DNA from: Loktanella sp. M215
GTDB lineage: Bacteria > Pseudomonadota > Alphaproteobacteria > Rhodobacterales > Rhodobacteraceae
Direction: 5' to 3'
Length of the DNA stretch: 64,000 nt
Assembly (NCBI RefSeq): GCF_021735925.1
Contig: NZ_WMEA01000001.1
Location: 3,316,001-3,380,000 of the forward strand
Shown here: positions 52,611 to 62,229 of the stretch, piece after piece
Position numbering within the stretch: the stretch's first letter is position 1
How the letters are laid out: each line of letters opens with the position of its first letter
The notes under the pieces: model-generated
The model's input: only the letters and a program-made list of their open reading frames with translations
Database searches by the model: none
Told to the model about the DNA's origin: nothing
Translations under genes and position numbers: made by a program

Positions 52611-53963
52611 TCAGCCGCCGGCCACATCGCCGGACTTCAGGCCGATGGGCAGACTGTCGATGTAGGCGTTGGGGGTTTTGCCGTCGTAGGGGATGCCGTC
52701 GATGATGTCGGCAGCGGGCGTCGGCGCCTTGTAGCCGTCTGAATCAAAGGGGAAATCGGCCTCGGTCGCCAGACCTTCGTCCACCAGCATGCGGGCGGCC
52801 TGCAGGTAGATGTCGGGACGATAGACGGATTTGGCAGTCTCATCGAACCACGCGTCGTCCTTGGGTTCGGCGATCTGCCCCCAGCGGCGCATCTGGGTCA
52901 GATACCAGACCGCGTCGGAATAGAATGGATAGGTCGCGTTGTGACGGAAGAAGACGTTGAAGTCCGGCACATCCCGCACATCGCCCTTTTCATACTCGAA
53001 CGTGCCGGTCATCGACGCCGCGATAACCGCGCGGTCGGCACCCACGTATTCCGGACGCGCCAGCATGTCGACGGCTTCTTCGCGGTTGGCGTTGTCGTTT
53101 TCGTCCAGCCAGATGGCCGCGCGGATCAGCGCCTTGGTCAGGGCGATGGTCGTGTTCGGGTTGGCTTCTGCAAACGCGGCGGTGATGCCAAAAACCTTCT
53201 CGGGATTATTCTTCCACAGCTCGTAATCGGTGATGACCGGCACGCCAATCCCCTTGACGACAGCCTGCTGGTTCCACGGCTCGCCCACGGCATAGCCGTC
53301 GATGGTACCTGCCTCCATCGTGGCGGGCATCTGCGGCGGTGGCGTGACCGACAGCATGACATCCGCACCGATGGTGCCAGAGGTATCGTCAGGCGTGTAT
53401 GTGCCGGGGTTCAGACCACCGGCGGCCAGCCAGTAGCGCAATTCGTAATTGTGGGTGGAGACCGGGAACACCATGCCCATGTTGAACGGCTTGCCCGCCG
53501 CCTTGTAGGACGCCACGACTGGGGCCAGCGCAGAGGCGCTGATCGGGTGCTGCGGTTTGCCGTCGGCATCTACCGGCACGTTCGGCTTCATCTCGGCCCA
53601 GACGGCGTTCGACACGGTGATCCCGTTGCCGTTCAGGTCCATCGAAAAAGGCGTGATGATATGCGCTTCCGTGCCGTAGCCGATGGTCGCGGCAAGGGGC
53701 TGGCCCGCCAGCATATGCGCGCCGTCAAGTTGACCGCCGATCACGCCGTCCAGCAGCACCTTCCAGTTCGCCTGCGCCTCCAGCGTGACGAACAGTCCCT
53801 CGTCGAGGAAATAGCCGTTTTCGTAGGCCACGGCGAGCGGCGCCATGTCCGTCAGCTTGATGAACCCGAACTTCAACTCGTCCTTTTCAAGGTCCAGCAT
53901 CTCGGCAAAGGCCGGGCTGGCCAGCAGCGTCGTTGTCAGAAGACAGGCGGTAACATATTTCAT
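52611..53963 (-). CDS. nrtA: Nitrate-binding protein of the ABC importer
   Basis: 450 aa. A Sec signal peptide spans residues 1-20 ([15 protein letters not shown]). The mature CmpA/NrtA-type binding protein shows [20 protein letters not shown], then [13 protein letters not shown] and [13 protein letters not shown]. It captures nitrate or nitrite in the periplasm and delivers it to NrtB. AAGGGA precedes the ATG at 53963. The transcript leader upstream holds the ANTAR/terminator switch. Confidence 0.95.
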   Translation of the reverse strand: MKYVTACLLTTTLLASPAFAEMLDLEKDELKFGFIKLTDMAPLAVAYENGYFLDEGLFVTLEAQANWKVLLDGVIGGQLDGAHMLAGQPLAATIGYGTEAHIITPFSMDLNGNGITVSNAVWAEMKPNVPVDADGKPQHPISASALAPVVASYKAAGKPFNMGMVFPVSTHNYELRYWLAAGGLNPGTYTPDDTSGTIGADVMLSVTPPPQMPATMEAGTIDGYAVGEPWNQQAVVKGIGVPVITDYELWKNNPEKVFGITAAFAEANPNTTIALTKALIRAAIWLDENDNANREEAVDMLARPEYVGADRAVIAASMTGTFEYEKGDVRDVPDFNVFFRHNATYPFYSDAVWYLTQMRRWGQIAEPKDDAWFDETAKSVYRPDIYLQAARMLVDEGLATEADFPFDSDGYKAPTPAADIIDGIPYDGKTPNAYIDSLPIGLKSGDVAGG

Positions 53964-53980
53964 GTGGTCGTCCCTTTAGG

Positions 53981-54001
53981 GTCCGGGACTTTTGCCCGGA
54001 C
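53981..54001 (-). promoter_or_regulatory. Hairpin just upstream of the nrtA ribosome site
   Basis: GTCCGGG and CCCGGAC enclose a 7-base loop, 6 bases downstream of the leader terminator T tract and ending 17 bases before the nrtA ATG. It has no T tract of its own; it may shape access to the ribosome site. Confidence 0.45.
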
Positions 54002-54006
54002 ATACG

Positions 54007-54057
54007 AAAAATAGCCGCTGACTAACCTCATGCGCTGGCACGAAGGGTCGAGCGGCT
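54007..54057 (-). terminator. Leader terminator upstream of nrtA
   Basis: On the minus strand AGCCGCT (54051-54057) can pair with AGCGGCT (54013-54019), followed at once by ATTTTT. The 5' arm is shared with the second ANTAR hairpin (54049-54064), so the two structures exclude each other. Confidence 0.75.
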
Positions 54058-54114
54058 CTGCTCGGATAACCCGGACTTTGGGAATGGGATCAGGCGGACG
54101 CCATTGCCTGCCTG
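54049..54114 (-). promoter_or_regulatory. Two-hairpin ANTAR-binding leader RNA (NasT antiterminator)
   Basis: Hairpin P1 (54091-54114) has stem CAGGCAGGC/GTCCGCCTG with one mismatch and hexaloop AATGGC. Hairpin P2 (54049-54064) has stem CGAGC/GCTCG and hexaloop AGAGCC. Both loops have A at position 1 and G at position 4, the pattern recognised by ANTAR domains. NasT is encoded just upstream on the same strand. Binding of P1-P2 by NasT would free the leader from the terminator that uses the P2 3' arm. Confidence 0.8.
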
Positions 54115-54220
54115 AGATTCAGTAGCGCGCAGGACAACCTGTTAATCAACGACAAAGACAAATTCGCACCCGCAGCATCGCAAATTTCTGCATCGCGGCA
54201 TGGTTGTGCCGCATTTGTGG

Positions 54221-55321
54221 TCAATCAGCGGCATCGCGGCTGAATTCCTGACCGTCGAAAGAACGGTCATCGGACATCAGGCAGGCGACATATCCGGGAA
54301 TCGCCCCCAGCGTGGCCGTATGAAAGTCCGTCCGAAACGTGGCGACGGCGGCGGCACGCGCGGTCGCGCGGTCCAGGCCCAGCCGTGCGGCCAGTCGCAC
54401 GCCGATCCAGGCGGCGTGATCCGGTTGCGGCATGTAACGACCGAAATCGATGAAATCCTTGACGATACGGCTGTCGCCCCGGGGCGAGATCGTCAGGTGC
54501 CCGGACAGGGCGCGGTCAATCACCTCGCTCTGCACGTCCAGGCGATCGCGCCCCGACAGCATCTCGCAGGCCGTGATACGGCTGCCGGGATCGGCGAGCC
54601 ACTGACCGGCGTGCCACAAGGCCCGGATCAGCGCGCGCAGCGGCTCCGGTTCGGTGTCCGCCAGATCCGCCCGCACGCCCAGCACCTTTTCCGGTGCTCC
54701 GGGCCAGATGGCTGATCCCGGCAGCAGAAGCGTCCCCGCGCCCCGCTCTACCGCCATCGACCCCCACGGCTCGCCCACGCAGAACGCATCGATGTCACCA
54801 GAGGCCAGCGCTGCCGCCATCAGGGGTGGCGGCACGGTGCGGATATCGAGGGCGGCGGGCGACGGCAGCCCAAGTGCCGTCAGCCAGTGATACAACAGCT
54901 CGGCATGCATCGAAAACGGGAACGGAACCGCGATGCGCAGCGGCCCCGTTGCCGCGGCGATCAAGGCGCTGCCCGCCGCATGGGCATCGTCAAAGTCGAA
55001 CCCGTAGCCTGCGCCGCGCATCCGGTCCGCAACCGCAGTGCTGACGCAGATGACCTCGCCATTGGTGGACAAGACGGCGACGGCCGCCAGCGGCGCCCCA
55101 GCCCCGCCCAGACCAAGCGCGGTGGCGACAGGCATCGGCGACAGCATCTGCGCCGCCATGACCTGCCCGAACGAGACCATATCGCGCAACGCCGACCACG
55201 CATTCGCCCGCCGCAGGTCGAGCGAGATGCCCTCGGCCCGGTCGAACCCCATCTCGGCGGCGACGATCAGCGGAGCGGCGTCGATCAGCGGCACAAAGCC
55301 TACGGGCATGCGCGTCGTCAT
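54221..55321 (-). CDS. nasS: Nitrate sensor NasS-like protein
   Basis: 366 aa, related to NrtA/CmpA binding proteins (PVGFVPLIDAAPLIVAAEMG, FCVGEPWGSMAVERGAG) but without a signal peptide, so it stays in the cytosol. NasS proteins bind nitrate and hold NasT inactive when nitrate is absent. It overlaps the nasT stop by ATGA and is followed by the leader of the nrt-nir-nas operon. This layout supports the sensor role over transport. Confidence 0.9.
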   Translation of the reverse strand: MTTRMPVGFVPLIDAAPLIVAAEMGFDRAEGISLDLRRANAWSALRDMVSFGQVMAAQMLSPMPVATALGLGGAGAPLAAVAVLSTNGEVICVSTAVADRMRGAGYGFDFDDAHAAGSALIAAATGPLRIAVPFPFSMHAELLYHWLTALGLPSPAALDIRTVPPPLMAAALASGDIDAFCVGEPWGSMAVERGAGTLLLPGSAIWPGAPEKVLGVRADLADTEPEPLRALIRALWHAGQWLADPGSRITACEMLSGRDRLDVQSEVIDRALSGHLTISPRGDSRIVKDFIDFGRYMPQPDHAAWIGVRLAARLGLDRATARAAAVATFRTDFHTATLGAIPGYVACLMSDDRSFDGQEFSRDAAD

Positions 55322-55902
55322 GACAAAAGCGCCGCCGTGCTGACCAGAGCCTCTGCCACGTCGACGACCTTGCGCCCCTGATCCATCGCGGCCCGGCGCA
55401 GCAAGGCATAGGCCGCCTCCTCGTCGATGCCCTTGGCCTTCATCAGCAGACCCTTGGCGCGGTCGATGACCTTGCGCTCTTCCAGTGCGCGCTTGGTGGC
55501 GGCCAGTTCCGTGCGCATCTGGCGGAACATGTTGAACCGCGCGACGGCGGCATCGATGATCGGCTTCAGCCGATCCGCGCGTAGCCCGTCCACGACATAG
55601 GCGGACACGCCCGCCTCGATCGCGAGTTTGGTCAGGTTCGCATCGCTCTGGTCCACGAAGAGTGCCACCGGCCGTTCCAAAGGCGCGGTCGCCAGCGTCA
55701 GTTCCTCCAGCACATCGCGAGAGGGATTGTCGAGATCGATCAGCACAATGTCAGGGTTGACGGTCTTGATCGTGGCCGTGAGGCGGGTCATGTCCATGAC
55801 GATATTCAGATCGTAGTGCCCGACCCGTGCAAGGCTTTCCTCGATCAGAGCGGCGCGCGCCGGATCACTTTCGACAATGGTGATTTTCAGGTGTCGCTGC
55901 AT
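55318..55902 (-). CDS. nasT: ANTAR-domain antiterminator NasT
   Basis: 194 aa from the ATG at 55902; an in-frame ATG at 55932 is an alternative and neither has a clear ribosome site. Residues 5-120 are a receiver-like domain (ITIVESDPARAALIEESLAR, IVLIDLDNPSRD) and 125-190 are the ANTAR RNA-binding helices (ERKVIDRAKGLLMKAKGIDE, EAAYALLRRAAMDQGRKVVD). When released by NasS it binds the two-hairpin leader and lets transcription enter the nitrate genes. Confidence 0.93.
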   Translation of the reverse strand: MQRHLKITIVESDPARAALIEESLARVGHYDLNIVMDMTRLTATIKTVNPDIVLIDLDNPSRDVLEELTLATAPLERPVALFVDQSDANLTKLAIEAGVSAYVVDGLRADRLKPIIDAAVARFNMFRQMRTELAATKRALEERKVIDRAKGLLMKAKGIDEEAAYALLRRAAMDQGRKVVDVAEALVSTAALLS

Positions 55903-56236
55903 CGCTGCAGCGTGAGCAGCCCTGACCCACATTGGCAAGATCGGATCACAGAGGCGCTGTTTTTCATGCGTCGTGACGCACAAAAATTGGCGATGCACGC
56001 GGATATCGTCGAAAAATGCCGCACGGCATGACCGGTATGCAGGCATTTCGCAGATCGTGGTCGGGACAGTGCCGAAGATTGATGCGCAGCATGTCCGGCT
56101 TTCAAGAATCGAGGCGCCTGAGATGGATCAAAGAGGTGGGATGCCTGCAAGATGCAGGTGCGATTGCGATCCCGCCAGATCTTGAAGCGATGCGCATTTA
56201 GAAATTTGTCGCGCCATGGTGACTGAGGGGACTCTG
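55903..56236. other. Gap upstream of nasT, no gene recognised
   Basis: About 330 bases with no supported gene on either strand. The nasST promoter should lie here; no box is clear enough to call. Confidence 0.45.
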
Positions 56237-56485
56237 ATAAAGACGACGAGATTTAGCAAACCCCATATCCTCGCGATCCTGCGTCAAACCGAAGGCCGCG
56301 CTTTGCCGCGAGCATGGCATGAGCACGGCGGCGTTCCACAGGTGGCAAGCGCAGTATGGATGCCGCGATGATCCGCCAGATACAGAGTCTGGAGGACAAG
56401 AACTGCCGGCTGAAACGCATGTTTGCGGATCAGAGCATGCAAGCCGATTGCTGAAGAAAGCCCGTACAAAAAAGTGCCGTGGCCA
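56237..56485 (+). pseudogene. IS3-family orfA remnant with frameshifts
   Basis: Read across three frames the text gives IKTTRFSKPHILAILRQTEG, then REHGMSTAAFHRWQAQYG, then MDAAMIRQIQSLEDKNCRLK and RMFADQSMQAD, ending LLKKARTKK. This is the typical OrfA of IS3-family elements (HTH plus leucine-rich coiled coil), broken by at least two frameshifts. No intact orfB or terminal repeats were found. It lies between nasT and the hydroxyquinol operon. Confidence 0.8.
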
Positions 56486-56698
56486 TCTCTTTGACGCCAG
56501 ATGGCCGCCAGCCGATGTGCTGCACTTGAACGTCGACCAAGTCGTCGGACACAAAGACGGTGCCGCGCATGGCCGTCGTCTGGAAGTGTCGGGTCATCTG
56601 TTGGATGGTGCGACACAAATCGGCACCCATCCCCCGACTAGTGGTGCTTTCTGGAACGTGGGTTACTGGACAGTGCGACCTTGGTCACTTACCCTCCT

Positions 56699-57736
56699 TC
56701 AGGTTGACCTGAAGACCGCCAGAAGATCGTCGCGGTTCTGGTCCGTCAAGGTCCGCCGCCCCTGTTCGATCTCGCACGCGAGCCGGACCACGTGGTCGTT
56801 GACCGGTGCGGCCTTGCCGTGGGCTGCCAGCGTCTTCACGACCCAGCCGTTGACCTCGTCGATCTCGGCCCGGCGCCCCTTGCGCCAGTCCTGCAGGGAC
56901 GTGGTCAGCGTATCGTCGCGCGAAAAGGTCTTCAGCACCTCGTCGAAGATCTCGTCCACGTAGCGTTCGGGATGATTGCTCATGACCGGCGGCATCCCGA
57001 TGATCGGCATGATCGTGGCTCCGTCGGCCAGCGCCGCGTCCATCGCCTCGTAACCCGCGCGCCGCATCAGATCGAGCATGCCCGGCAGCCGTGCGGCGTC
57101 GTTCAGCGCCGTGTCGACAATGGCTGAGGGGATCAGTTCGGCGGCGTTCACCACCAGCTTCATCCACTTGGCGGAATGGATGTCGTCCGTCACCTCGACC
57201 CGGCCCGCGTGGCGCAGCAGTGTCGCCACATCCTCCACCTCGGGCTGTTTGGCGGGGTCGAGAGCGCCGAGCGCGAACCAACTTTCGTCGTGGTCGTTCT
57301 GGCGGGTCGTCACACCGGGGGTCCACATGTTCGACGCGATCTCGATCACGGCACCGATGGTTCGGTCCCGCCCGACGATGGACGCGATGTCCTCGTGCGT
57401 CATGCCGTTCTGCAGGCCGACGACAAAGCCGTCAGGCGCCAGCACCGGCTTGATCAGTTCCGCCGCCCAGCGGGTGTCGTAGGCCTTGACCACCAGGAAC
57501 ACGAGGTCGAAGGGCTGCCTGACCTCGGCCACCTCGCACAGATGCAGCGCGGTGACGGCGGTGTGGATCGTGCGGGTCGGCATGTGGACTGTCAGGCCGT
57601 TCGCGCGCATCGCCTCGACATGGGCGGGCCACTGGTCGATGAAGGTGACATCAAGGCCCGCGCGGGTGAAATCGGCGGCGATCGACGCACCCTGCGCGCC
57701 GGTGCCAAGGAATGCGATGCGCGGATTGGCCTTCAT
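56699..57736 (-). CDS. Ketopantoate-reductase-like (PanE/ApbA) dehydrogenase
   Basis: 345 aa. The NADP fingerprint FLGTGAQGASIAADF is at residues 9-23, followed by LVFLVVKAYDTRWAAELI, VVGLQNGMTHED, and the C-terminal helical domain with KWMKLVVNAAELIPSAIVD holding the catalytic Lys region. PanE reduces 2-dehydropantoate, but this copy is the last gene of a catabolic operon (ATGA overlap with the dioxygenase gene), so it probably reduces another 2-oxo or branched acid from that pathway. It is about 35-45 residues longer than typical PanE. Confidence 0.82.
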   Translation of the reverse strand: MKANPRIAFLGTGAQGASIAADFTRAGLDVTFIDQWPAHVEAMRANGLTVHMPTRTIHTAVTALHLCEVAEVRQPFDLVFLVVKAYDTRWAAELIKPVLAPDGFVVGLQNGMTHEDIASIVGRDRTIGAVIEIASNMWTPGVTTRQNDHDESWFALGALDPAKQPEVEDVATLLRHAGRVEVTDDIHSAKWMKLVVNAAELIPSAIVDTALNDAARLPGMLDLMRRAGYEAMDAALADGATIMPIIGMPPVMSNHPERYVDEIFDEVLKTFSRDDTLTTSLQDWRKGRRAEIDEVNGWVVKTLAAHGKAAPVNDHVVRLACEIEQGRRTLTDQNRDDLLAVFRST

Positions 57737-58593
57737 TGCGTGCCCTCCGGCGTCATGATGAAATCGAAGGTCGATTGCCAGTCGGTCGGGCCCTCTGGAG
57801 TGGCCGTGTAGTCCGCGATCAGGGTCTTCTTGACGCCGAACACCGCGTCCGAGGTCAGGTAATCGTCACCCTTCACGAAGGTATGGGTGACGACCGTCTG
57901 GTGCCCCGGTGCCGTGACGATGAAGTGCATGTGGGCGGGCCGGTAGGGATGGCGGCCCAACTGACCCAGCATCTGCCCCACGGGGCCGTCGTCGGGGATC
58001 GGGTAGGACACCGGCTTGATCCCCTGAAACGCATAGCGCCCGTCGGCGCCGGTGACGAAAACACCCCGGTTGTTCGGCTGCGGCTGGCTCTCGGGCTGCT
58101 GCACATCGTAGAACCCGTCGGCATTGTCCGACCACACGTCGATCCGCGCACCCGCCACCGGCGCGCCGTCAAGATCGGTCACGCGCCCCTGAAAGAGGCA
58201 GCTTTCGCCGACGCCGTCGCGGCTGATGTTGGTGCCCATCGGCAGATCCGGCACGCCGTCGACATGAAACGGGCCAAGGACGGTGTTCTCGGTCGCACCG
58301 TCCGGCCGGCGGTTGTTGATCGCATCGACCAGCATCGACACGCCCAGCACGTCGGACAGCAGAATGAACTCCTGCCGGTTGCCGTCGCACATCTGGCCGG
58401 TCCGGGTCAGGAATTCCACCGCCAGCGCCCATTCCGCCTGCGTCAGCTCCACGTCCTTGATGAAGGCGTGCAGATGCGTGACCAACGCGCCCATCACGCG
58501 CGTCAGGCGCGGATCGGCCCTCTCGCCCACCCGCGCGGTGACGGCGGCGACAGAGGCGTCTTCGGTGAAATAGGCGATGGCGGGGTCGGTCAT
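57733..58593 (-). CDS. Intradiol dioxygenase, hydroxyquinol 1,2-dioxygenase type
   Basis: 286 aa from the ATG at 58593 (GAGAGG seven bases upstream). The N-terminal helical dimerisation domain (1-100) is followed by the intradiol barrel. All four iron ligands are visible: Y162 in DGFYDVQ, Y197 in KPVSYPIP, H221 and H223 in YRPAHMHFIV. The next enzyme in the operon, maleylacetate reductase, makes hydroxyquinol (1,2,4-trihydroxybenzene) the likely substrate, cleaved to maleylacetate. Catechol 1,2-dioxygenase is the alternative. Confidence 0.88.
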   Translation of the reverse strand: MTDPAIAYFTEDASVAAVTARVGERADPRLTRVMGALVTHLHAFIKDVELTQAEWALAVEFLTRTGQMCDGNRQEFILLSDVLGVSMLVDAINNRRPDGATENTVLGPFHVDGVPDLPMGTNISRDGVGESCLFQGRVTDLDGAPVAGARIDVWSDNADGFYDVQQPESQPQPNNRGVFVTGADGRYAFQGIKPVSYPIPDDGPVGQMLGQLGRHPYRPAHMHFIVTAPGHQTVVTHTFVKGDDYLTSDAVFGVKKTLIADYTATPEGPTDWQSTFDFIMTPEGTQ

Positions 58594-58612
58594 GGCAGGG
58601 CCTCTCAATGGG

Positions 58613-59674
58613 TCAGGTCGCGGGGCGGGTGCCGTCGTAGGCCCGCGTCAGTAGCGCAAGGATGCCGTCGCGCGTCACGGGGCGCGGGTTGGCATAGGGA
58701 TTTTTCACGGCCATGTCGGCCACACGGTCAAGGTCGTCGCGCGCAAGCCCAAGGTCCTTCAGCGCCAATGGCGCGCCAAGGCTGCGGGCCAGATCATGCA
58801 GCCCGCCGGCGAGGTCGCCACCGAACAGGGCAGCCGCGGGGGCCAGCGCATCGTGCGCGGCAGCGGCGTTGTAGGCGGCACTGTGCGGCAGCAGGATCGC
58901 GTGGGTTTCCGCGTGCGGTAGGTCACAACTGCCGCCAAGCGTGTGACAGAGCTTGTGGTGCAGCGACATGGCGACGGACCCCAGCACCACGCCACACAAC
59001 CACGACCCGTAAAGCGCCTCGCCCCGCGCATCGATATCGGCGGGGTCGCGGGTTATCGCGGGCAGCGCATCCCGCAGGGCGCGGATGCCTTCGACCGCCA
59101 GCAGCGAGGTGACCGGGTTGGCGTCGGGGGCATAAAGCCCCTCGACCGCGTGGGCCATGGCGTTCAGGCCGCTGGCGACGCTCATCGCGATGGGCAGGCC
59201 GGTGGTCAGGGTGGGGTCGTAGATCACCACCTCTGGCCTGATCTTGGGTCCGCGTACGGTGGATTTCACGCCATCCTCGGTCTGGCCCAGGATGTCCGTC
59301 ACCTCTGACCCGGCGTAGGTCGTGGCGACGACGATCTGGGGGGCATCGTTGCGGTATGCGATGGCCTTGCCCAGCCCGATCGTGGATCCGCCGCCCAGCG
59401 CCACGATGCAATCGGCCCCGCAGGCGTCATAGGCCGCCAAGGCGCGGGCGGTGACGGCGAGGGGCGTGTGCATGGTCGCATCGGTGAACTGCCCTGCGGC
59501 CAGTGGTCCCAACTGATTGGCCAAGGCCGCAAGGTCCGCCGCCTGAAACGACGTGGACAGCAGGAACGCCCGTTTGCAGCCCAGCCGTTCGATCTCCGCG
59601 TCCACCTGCGCCAACGTGCCGGGGCCGAAGATCACGCGGCTCGGGGCGACCTGATAAACGAAATCACGCATCAT
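58613..59674 (-). CDS. Maleylacetate reductase
   Basis: 353 aa from the first of two ATGs (59674), overlapping the transporter stop by ATGA. It belongs to the iron-alcohol-dehydrogenase fold: GGGSTIGLGKAIA binds NAD, TYAGSEVTDILGQTEDGVK is typical of maleylacetate reductases, and MSLHHKLCHTLGGSCDLPHA holds the His-rich site. It reduces maleylacetate to 3-oxoadipate, linking hydroxyquinol cleavage to the beta-ketoadipate pathway. Nineteen bases separate it from the dioxygenase gene. Confidence 0.9.
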   Translation of the reverse strand: MMRDFVYQVAPSRVIFGPGTLAQVDAEIERLGCKRAFLLSTSFQAADLAALANQLGPLAAGQFTDATMHTPLAVTARALAAYDACGADCIVALGGGSTIGLGKAIAYRNDAPQIVVATTYAGSEVTDILGQTEDGVKSTVRGPKIRPEVVIYDPTLTTGLPIAMSVASGLNAMAHAVEGLYAPDANPVTSLLAVEGIRALRDALPAITRDPADIDARGEALYGSWLCGVVLGSVAMSLHHKLCHTLGGSCDLPHAETHAILLPHSAAYNAAAAHDALAPAAALFGGDLAGGLHDLARSLGAPLALKDLGLARDDLDRVADMAVKNPYANPRPVTRDGILALLTRAYDGTRPAT

Positions 59675-62196
59675 GCGGGCACCTCTGCGCGGCTGCGGGC
59701 TGTTGCGTAGATTAAGGCCGCCACGACGATCAGCGCGCCTTGAAAGAAGTATTGATAGGCCTGCGACAACCCCAGAAAGGACACCGCATTGAGCACCTCG
59801 GTCAGCAGCACCGCGCCAAGGATCGTGCCGATGAACGTGCCACGCCCGCCGCGCAGGCTGGTGCCGCCAAGAACGACCGCCGTGATGCTGGACAGGGTGT
59901 AGGTGATGCCCTGTGCGGGATCGCCCACGCCAATTTGCGCCATCAACATGACGGCTCCGCAGGCGGTCAGCAGCGACACGGCGACATAGCCCAGGATGAA
60001 CACGCGGTCGACGCGGACGCCAAGGCGGCGGGCGGCGCCTTCCTCTGACCCCACGGCGCGCAGCTGCCATCCACTACGGGACCGGCGCAGCAGCACCTCG
60101 CCCACGAGCGCAAAAGCGACCAGCACGATGAAGGCAACGGGGATCGGCCCCAGCTTCCATGTCAGCCAATCCATGACGGTGAAGTTGATATAGCCGCCCG
60201 GCCCGTCCCGCAGCACGAAGCTGAGGCCTTGCAGGCCGATATACATCGCCAGCGTCGCCGCGATGGGGGTGAAGTTGGCGTAACGCATCAGGCTGCCGTT
60301 CACGGCACCGACCACGGCGGCACAGGCGAACATCATCGCAAAGCCCAGCGCCATGGTCGGCACCGCCTGCCCGTCATTGATGAAGAACGACCCGACGACG
60401 ACAAGAAACCCCGCCAGCGGCCCGACCGACAGATCGATGCCGCCCATCAGAAGTGCCACAGTCTGCCCCATCGCGATGAAGCCCAAGGCCGTCGCCAGCA
60501 GCAGGATGTTGGAAATGTTGAAGGCCGACAGGTAGTTCGCGTTCTGCCCGTAGACATACAGCCCCAGCACCACGATCACCGCCGCCAGCGGGATCGCGGT
60601 CGCATTGTCGCTTTGGACCAGATGCCGCCAGCCACCACGGGCCTTTTGCACCTGCGGCGTCGGCTCGCCAACGCTAGGGGCATGGGTCTCTGCCTGAACG
60701 GCGGCGCCGACGATGCGCTCCTCGGTGATCGCGTCGCCTTCCAGCACCTGCGTCACCCGGCCCCGCGACATGACGACGACGGTGTCGCAAAGCCCTTCCA
60801 GCTCTGCCGCGTCCGACGAGTTGACGATGACCGGCGTGCCGGCGGCAGAGACTTCGCGCAGGATGCGGTAAATTTCGAACCGCGCGCCCACGTCGACGCC
60901 TTGGGTGGGCTGGTCCGCGATGATGTAGCCGGGCTGCGACAGCAGCGCGCGGGACATGACGATCTTTTGCTGGTTGCCGCCCGACAGCGACAGCACCTTG
61001 GCGTCGAGACCCGGCGTCTTGACCGCCAGCTGGCCAAAGATGTCCTGCACGGCGGCCAGTTCGCGGCCCCGGCTCATGACGCCGCCGGTGGCAAAGCAGC
61101 CCAGCGCCGTAAAGGTCGCGTTTTCGCGCACGGTCAGGTCGGTGGCAAGGCCTTCCTCGTGCCGGTCGGCGGGCATGTAGGCGGCGGTGCGGGCAAGTCG
61201 GTCGGCCTTCAGCGGTGCACCGTCCAGCAGCACCTGACCCGAGAATGGCAACAAACCCGCAAGGGCGCGCATCAGCTCTGCCTGCCCATTGCCATCGACC
61301 CCGGCGATGCCGATGATCCGGCCGCGGGCGACCTCGAAACTGACGTCGGTAAAGTTATGGCCCGTCAGCCCGTTGATGGCGAAATTCACATCCGATGCAT
61401 CGCCGCTCGCCTTCGGCGGAAAGGCGGACACCAGCGACCGCCCGACGATCATGTCGAGCAGGTCCTGATCGCTGACGTCGCGCACCAATGCCGTCCCGCG
61501 CATGCGCCCGTCGCGCAGCACCGTCACGCGGTCGGCGATCTGGCGCAACTCGGCCATGCGGTGGGTGATGTAGATGACGGCCGTGCCCTGTGCGGCCAGG
61601 GCGCGGATGCGGGCGAACAGCATGTCCGTCGCGTCCTGATCGAGGGCCGCGGTCGGTTCATCCATGATGAGGATGCGCGGCTGCACCGCCAGCGCCTTGG
61701 CGATTTCCAGCAGGTGGCGCTGCGGCACGGTCAGATCGGCGGCGCGCGCCTTCAGCGGCACGTGCAGGCCGACGGCGTCCAGCATCCGCCGCGCGATATC
61801 AGCCGTGTCGCCGTCCGCAAAGACGTGACCCGGCAGCGCCAGCGTCAGGTTTTCCAGCACGGTCAGATCGTTCAGCACGGCGGGGTGCTGATAGGCGATG
61901 GATACACCAAGGGCGGTGGATCGCGCGGGCGTCATCGGCGACACCGCGTCACCCGCGACATGGATCGTGCCAGCGGTCGGTTGCAGCACGCCAGAGATGA
62001 TGTTCATCAACGTCGATTTGCCCGCGCCGTTCTCGCCCAGAATGGCGTGCACCTCGCCCGGAAAGATATCGACGGACACCTCGACAAGGGCCGCGACGCT
62101 GGCGAAATACTTGGACACGGCCGTCAGCTGCAAGGCCGGGGCTGCGACCGGGCTGTGGCGCGTGTCGGTTCTGGGGATTGTTTCGACGACGGTCAT
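59671..62196 (-). CDS. Sugar-type ABC importer: two ATPase cassettes fused to a permease
   Basis: 841 aa from the ATG at 62196 (AGGA upstream). Cassette 1 (about 20-260) has Walker A GENGAGKST and LIMDEPTAALD; cassette 2 (about 270-500) has the degenerate GVDGNGQAE in place of Walker A, as usual for RbsA-type ATPases, and signature LSGGNQQK. Residues about 530-835 are an RbsC-type permease (ALLMGGIDLSVGPLAGFLVV, then VLGGTSLRGGRGT). RbsA and RbsC are normally separate proteins, so this is a natural fusion. Its partner binding protein and a second permease lie upstream. Confidence 0.92.
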   Translation of the reverse strand: MTVVETIPRTDTRHSPVAAPALQLTAVSKYFASVAALVEVSVDIFPGEVHAILGENGAGKSTLMNIISGVLQPTAGTIHVAGDAVSPMTPARSTALGVSIAYQHPAVLNDLTVLENLTLALPGHVFADGDTADIARRMLDAVGLHVPLKARAADLTVPQRHLLEIAKALAVQPRILIMDEPTAALDQDATDMLFARIRALAAQGTAVIYITHRMAELRQIADRVTVLRDGRMRGTALVRDVSDQDLLDMIVGRSLVSAFPPKASGDASDVNFAINGLTGHNFTDVSFEVARGRIIGIAGVDGNGQAELMRALAGLLPFSGQVLLDGAPLKADRLARTAAYMPADRHEEGLATDLTVRENATFTALGCFATGGVMSRGRELAAVQDIFGQLAVKTPGLDAKVLSLSGGNQQKIVMSRALLSQPGYIIADQPTQGVDVGARFEIYRILREVSAAGTPVIVNSSDAAELEGLCDTVVVMSRGRVTQVLEGDAITEERIVGAAVQAETHAPSVGEPTPQVQKARGGWRHLVQSDNATAIPLAAVIVVLGLYVYGQNANYLSAFNISNILLLATALGFIAMGQTVALLMGGIDLSVGPLAGFLVVVGSFFINDGQAVPTMALGFAMMFACAAVVGAVNGSLMRYANFTPIAATLAMYIGLQGLSFVLRDGPGGYINFTVMDWLTWKLGPIPVAFIVLVAFALVGEVLLRRSRSGWQLRAVGSEEGAARRLGVRVDRVFILGYVAVSLLTACGAVMLMAQIGVGDPAQGITYTLSSITAVVLGGTSLRGGRGTFIGTILGAVLLTEVLNAVSFLGLSQAYQYFFQGALIVVAALIYATARSRAEVPA

Positions 62197-62229
62197 ATCC
62201 TGTCCTGCATTGGCCGGGCATTGGGGGTG

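Noticed and set aside
55318..56046. Longer nasT start at 56046
   Set aside because: The extra residues before MQRHLK do not fit the receiver domain start and no ribosome site supports them.
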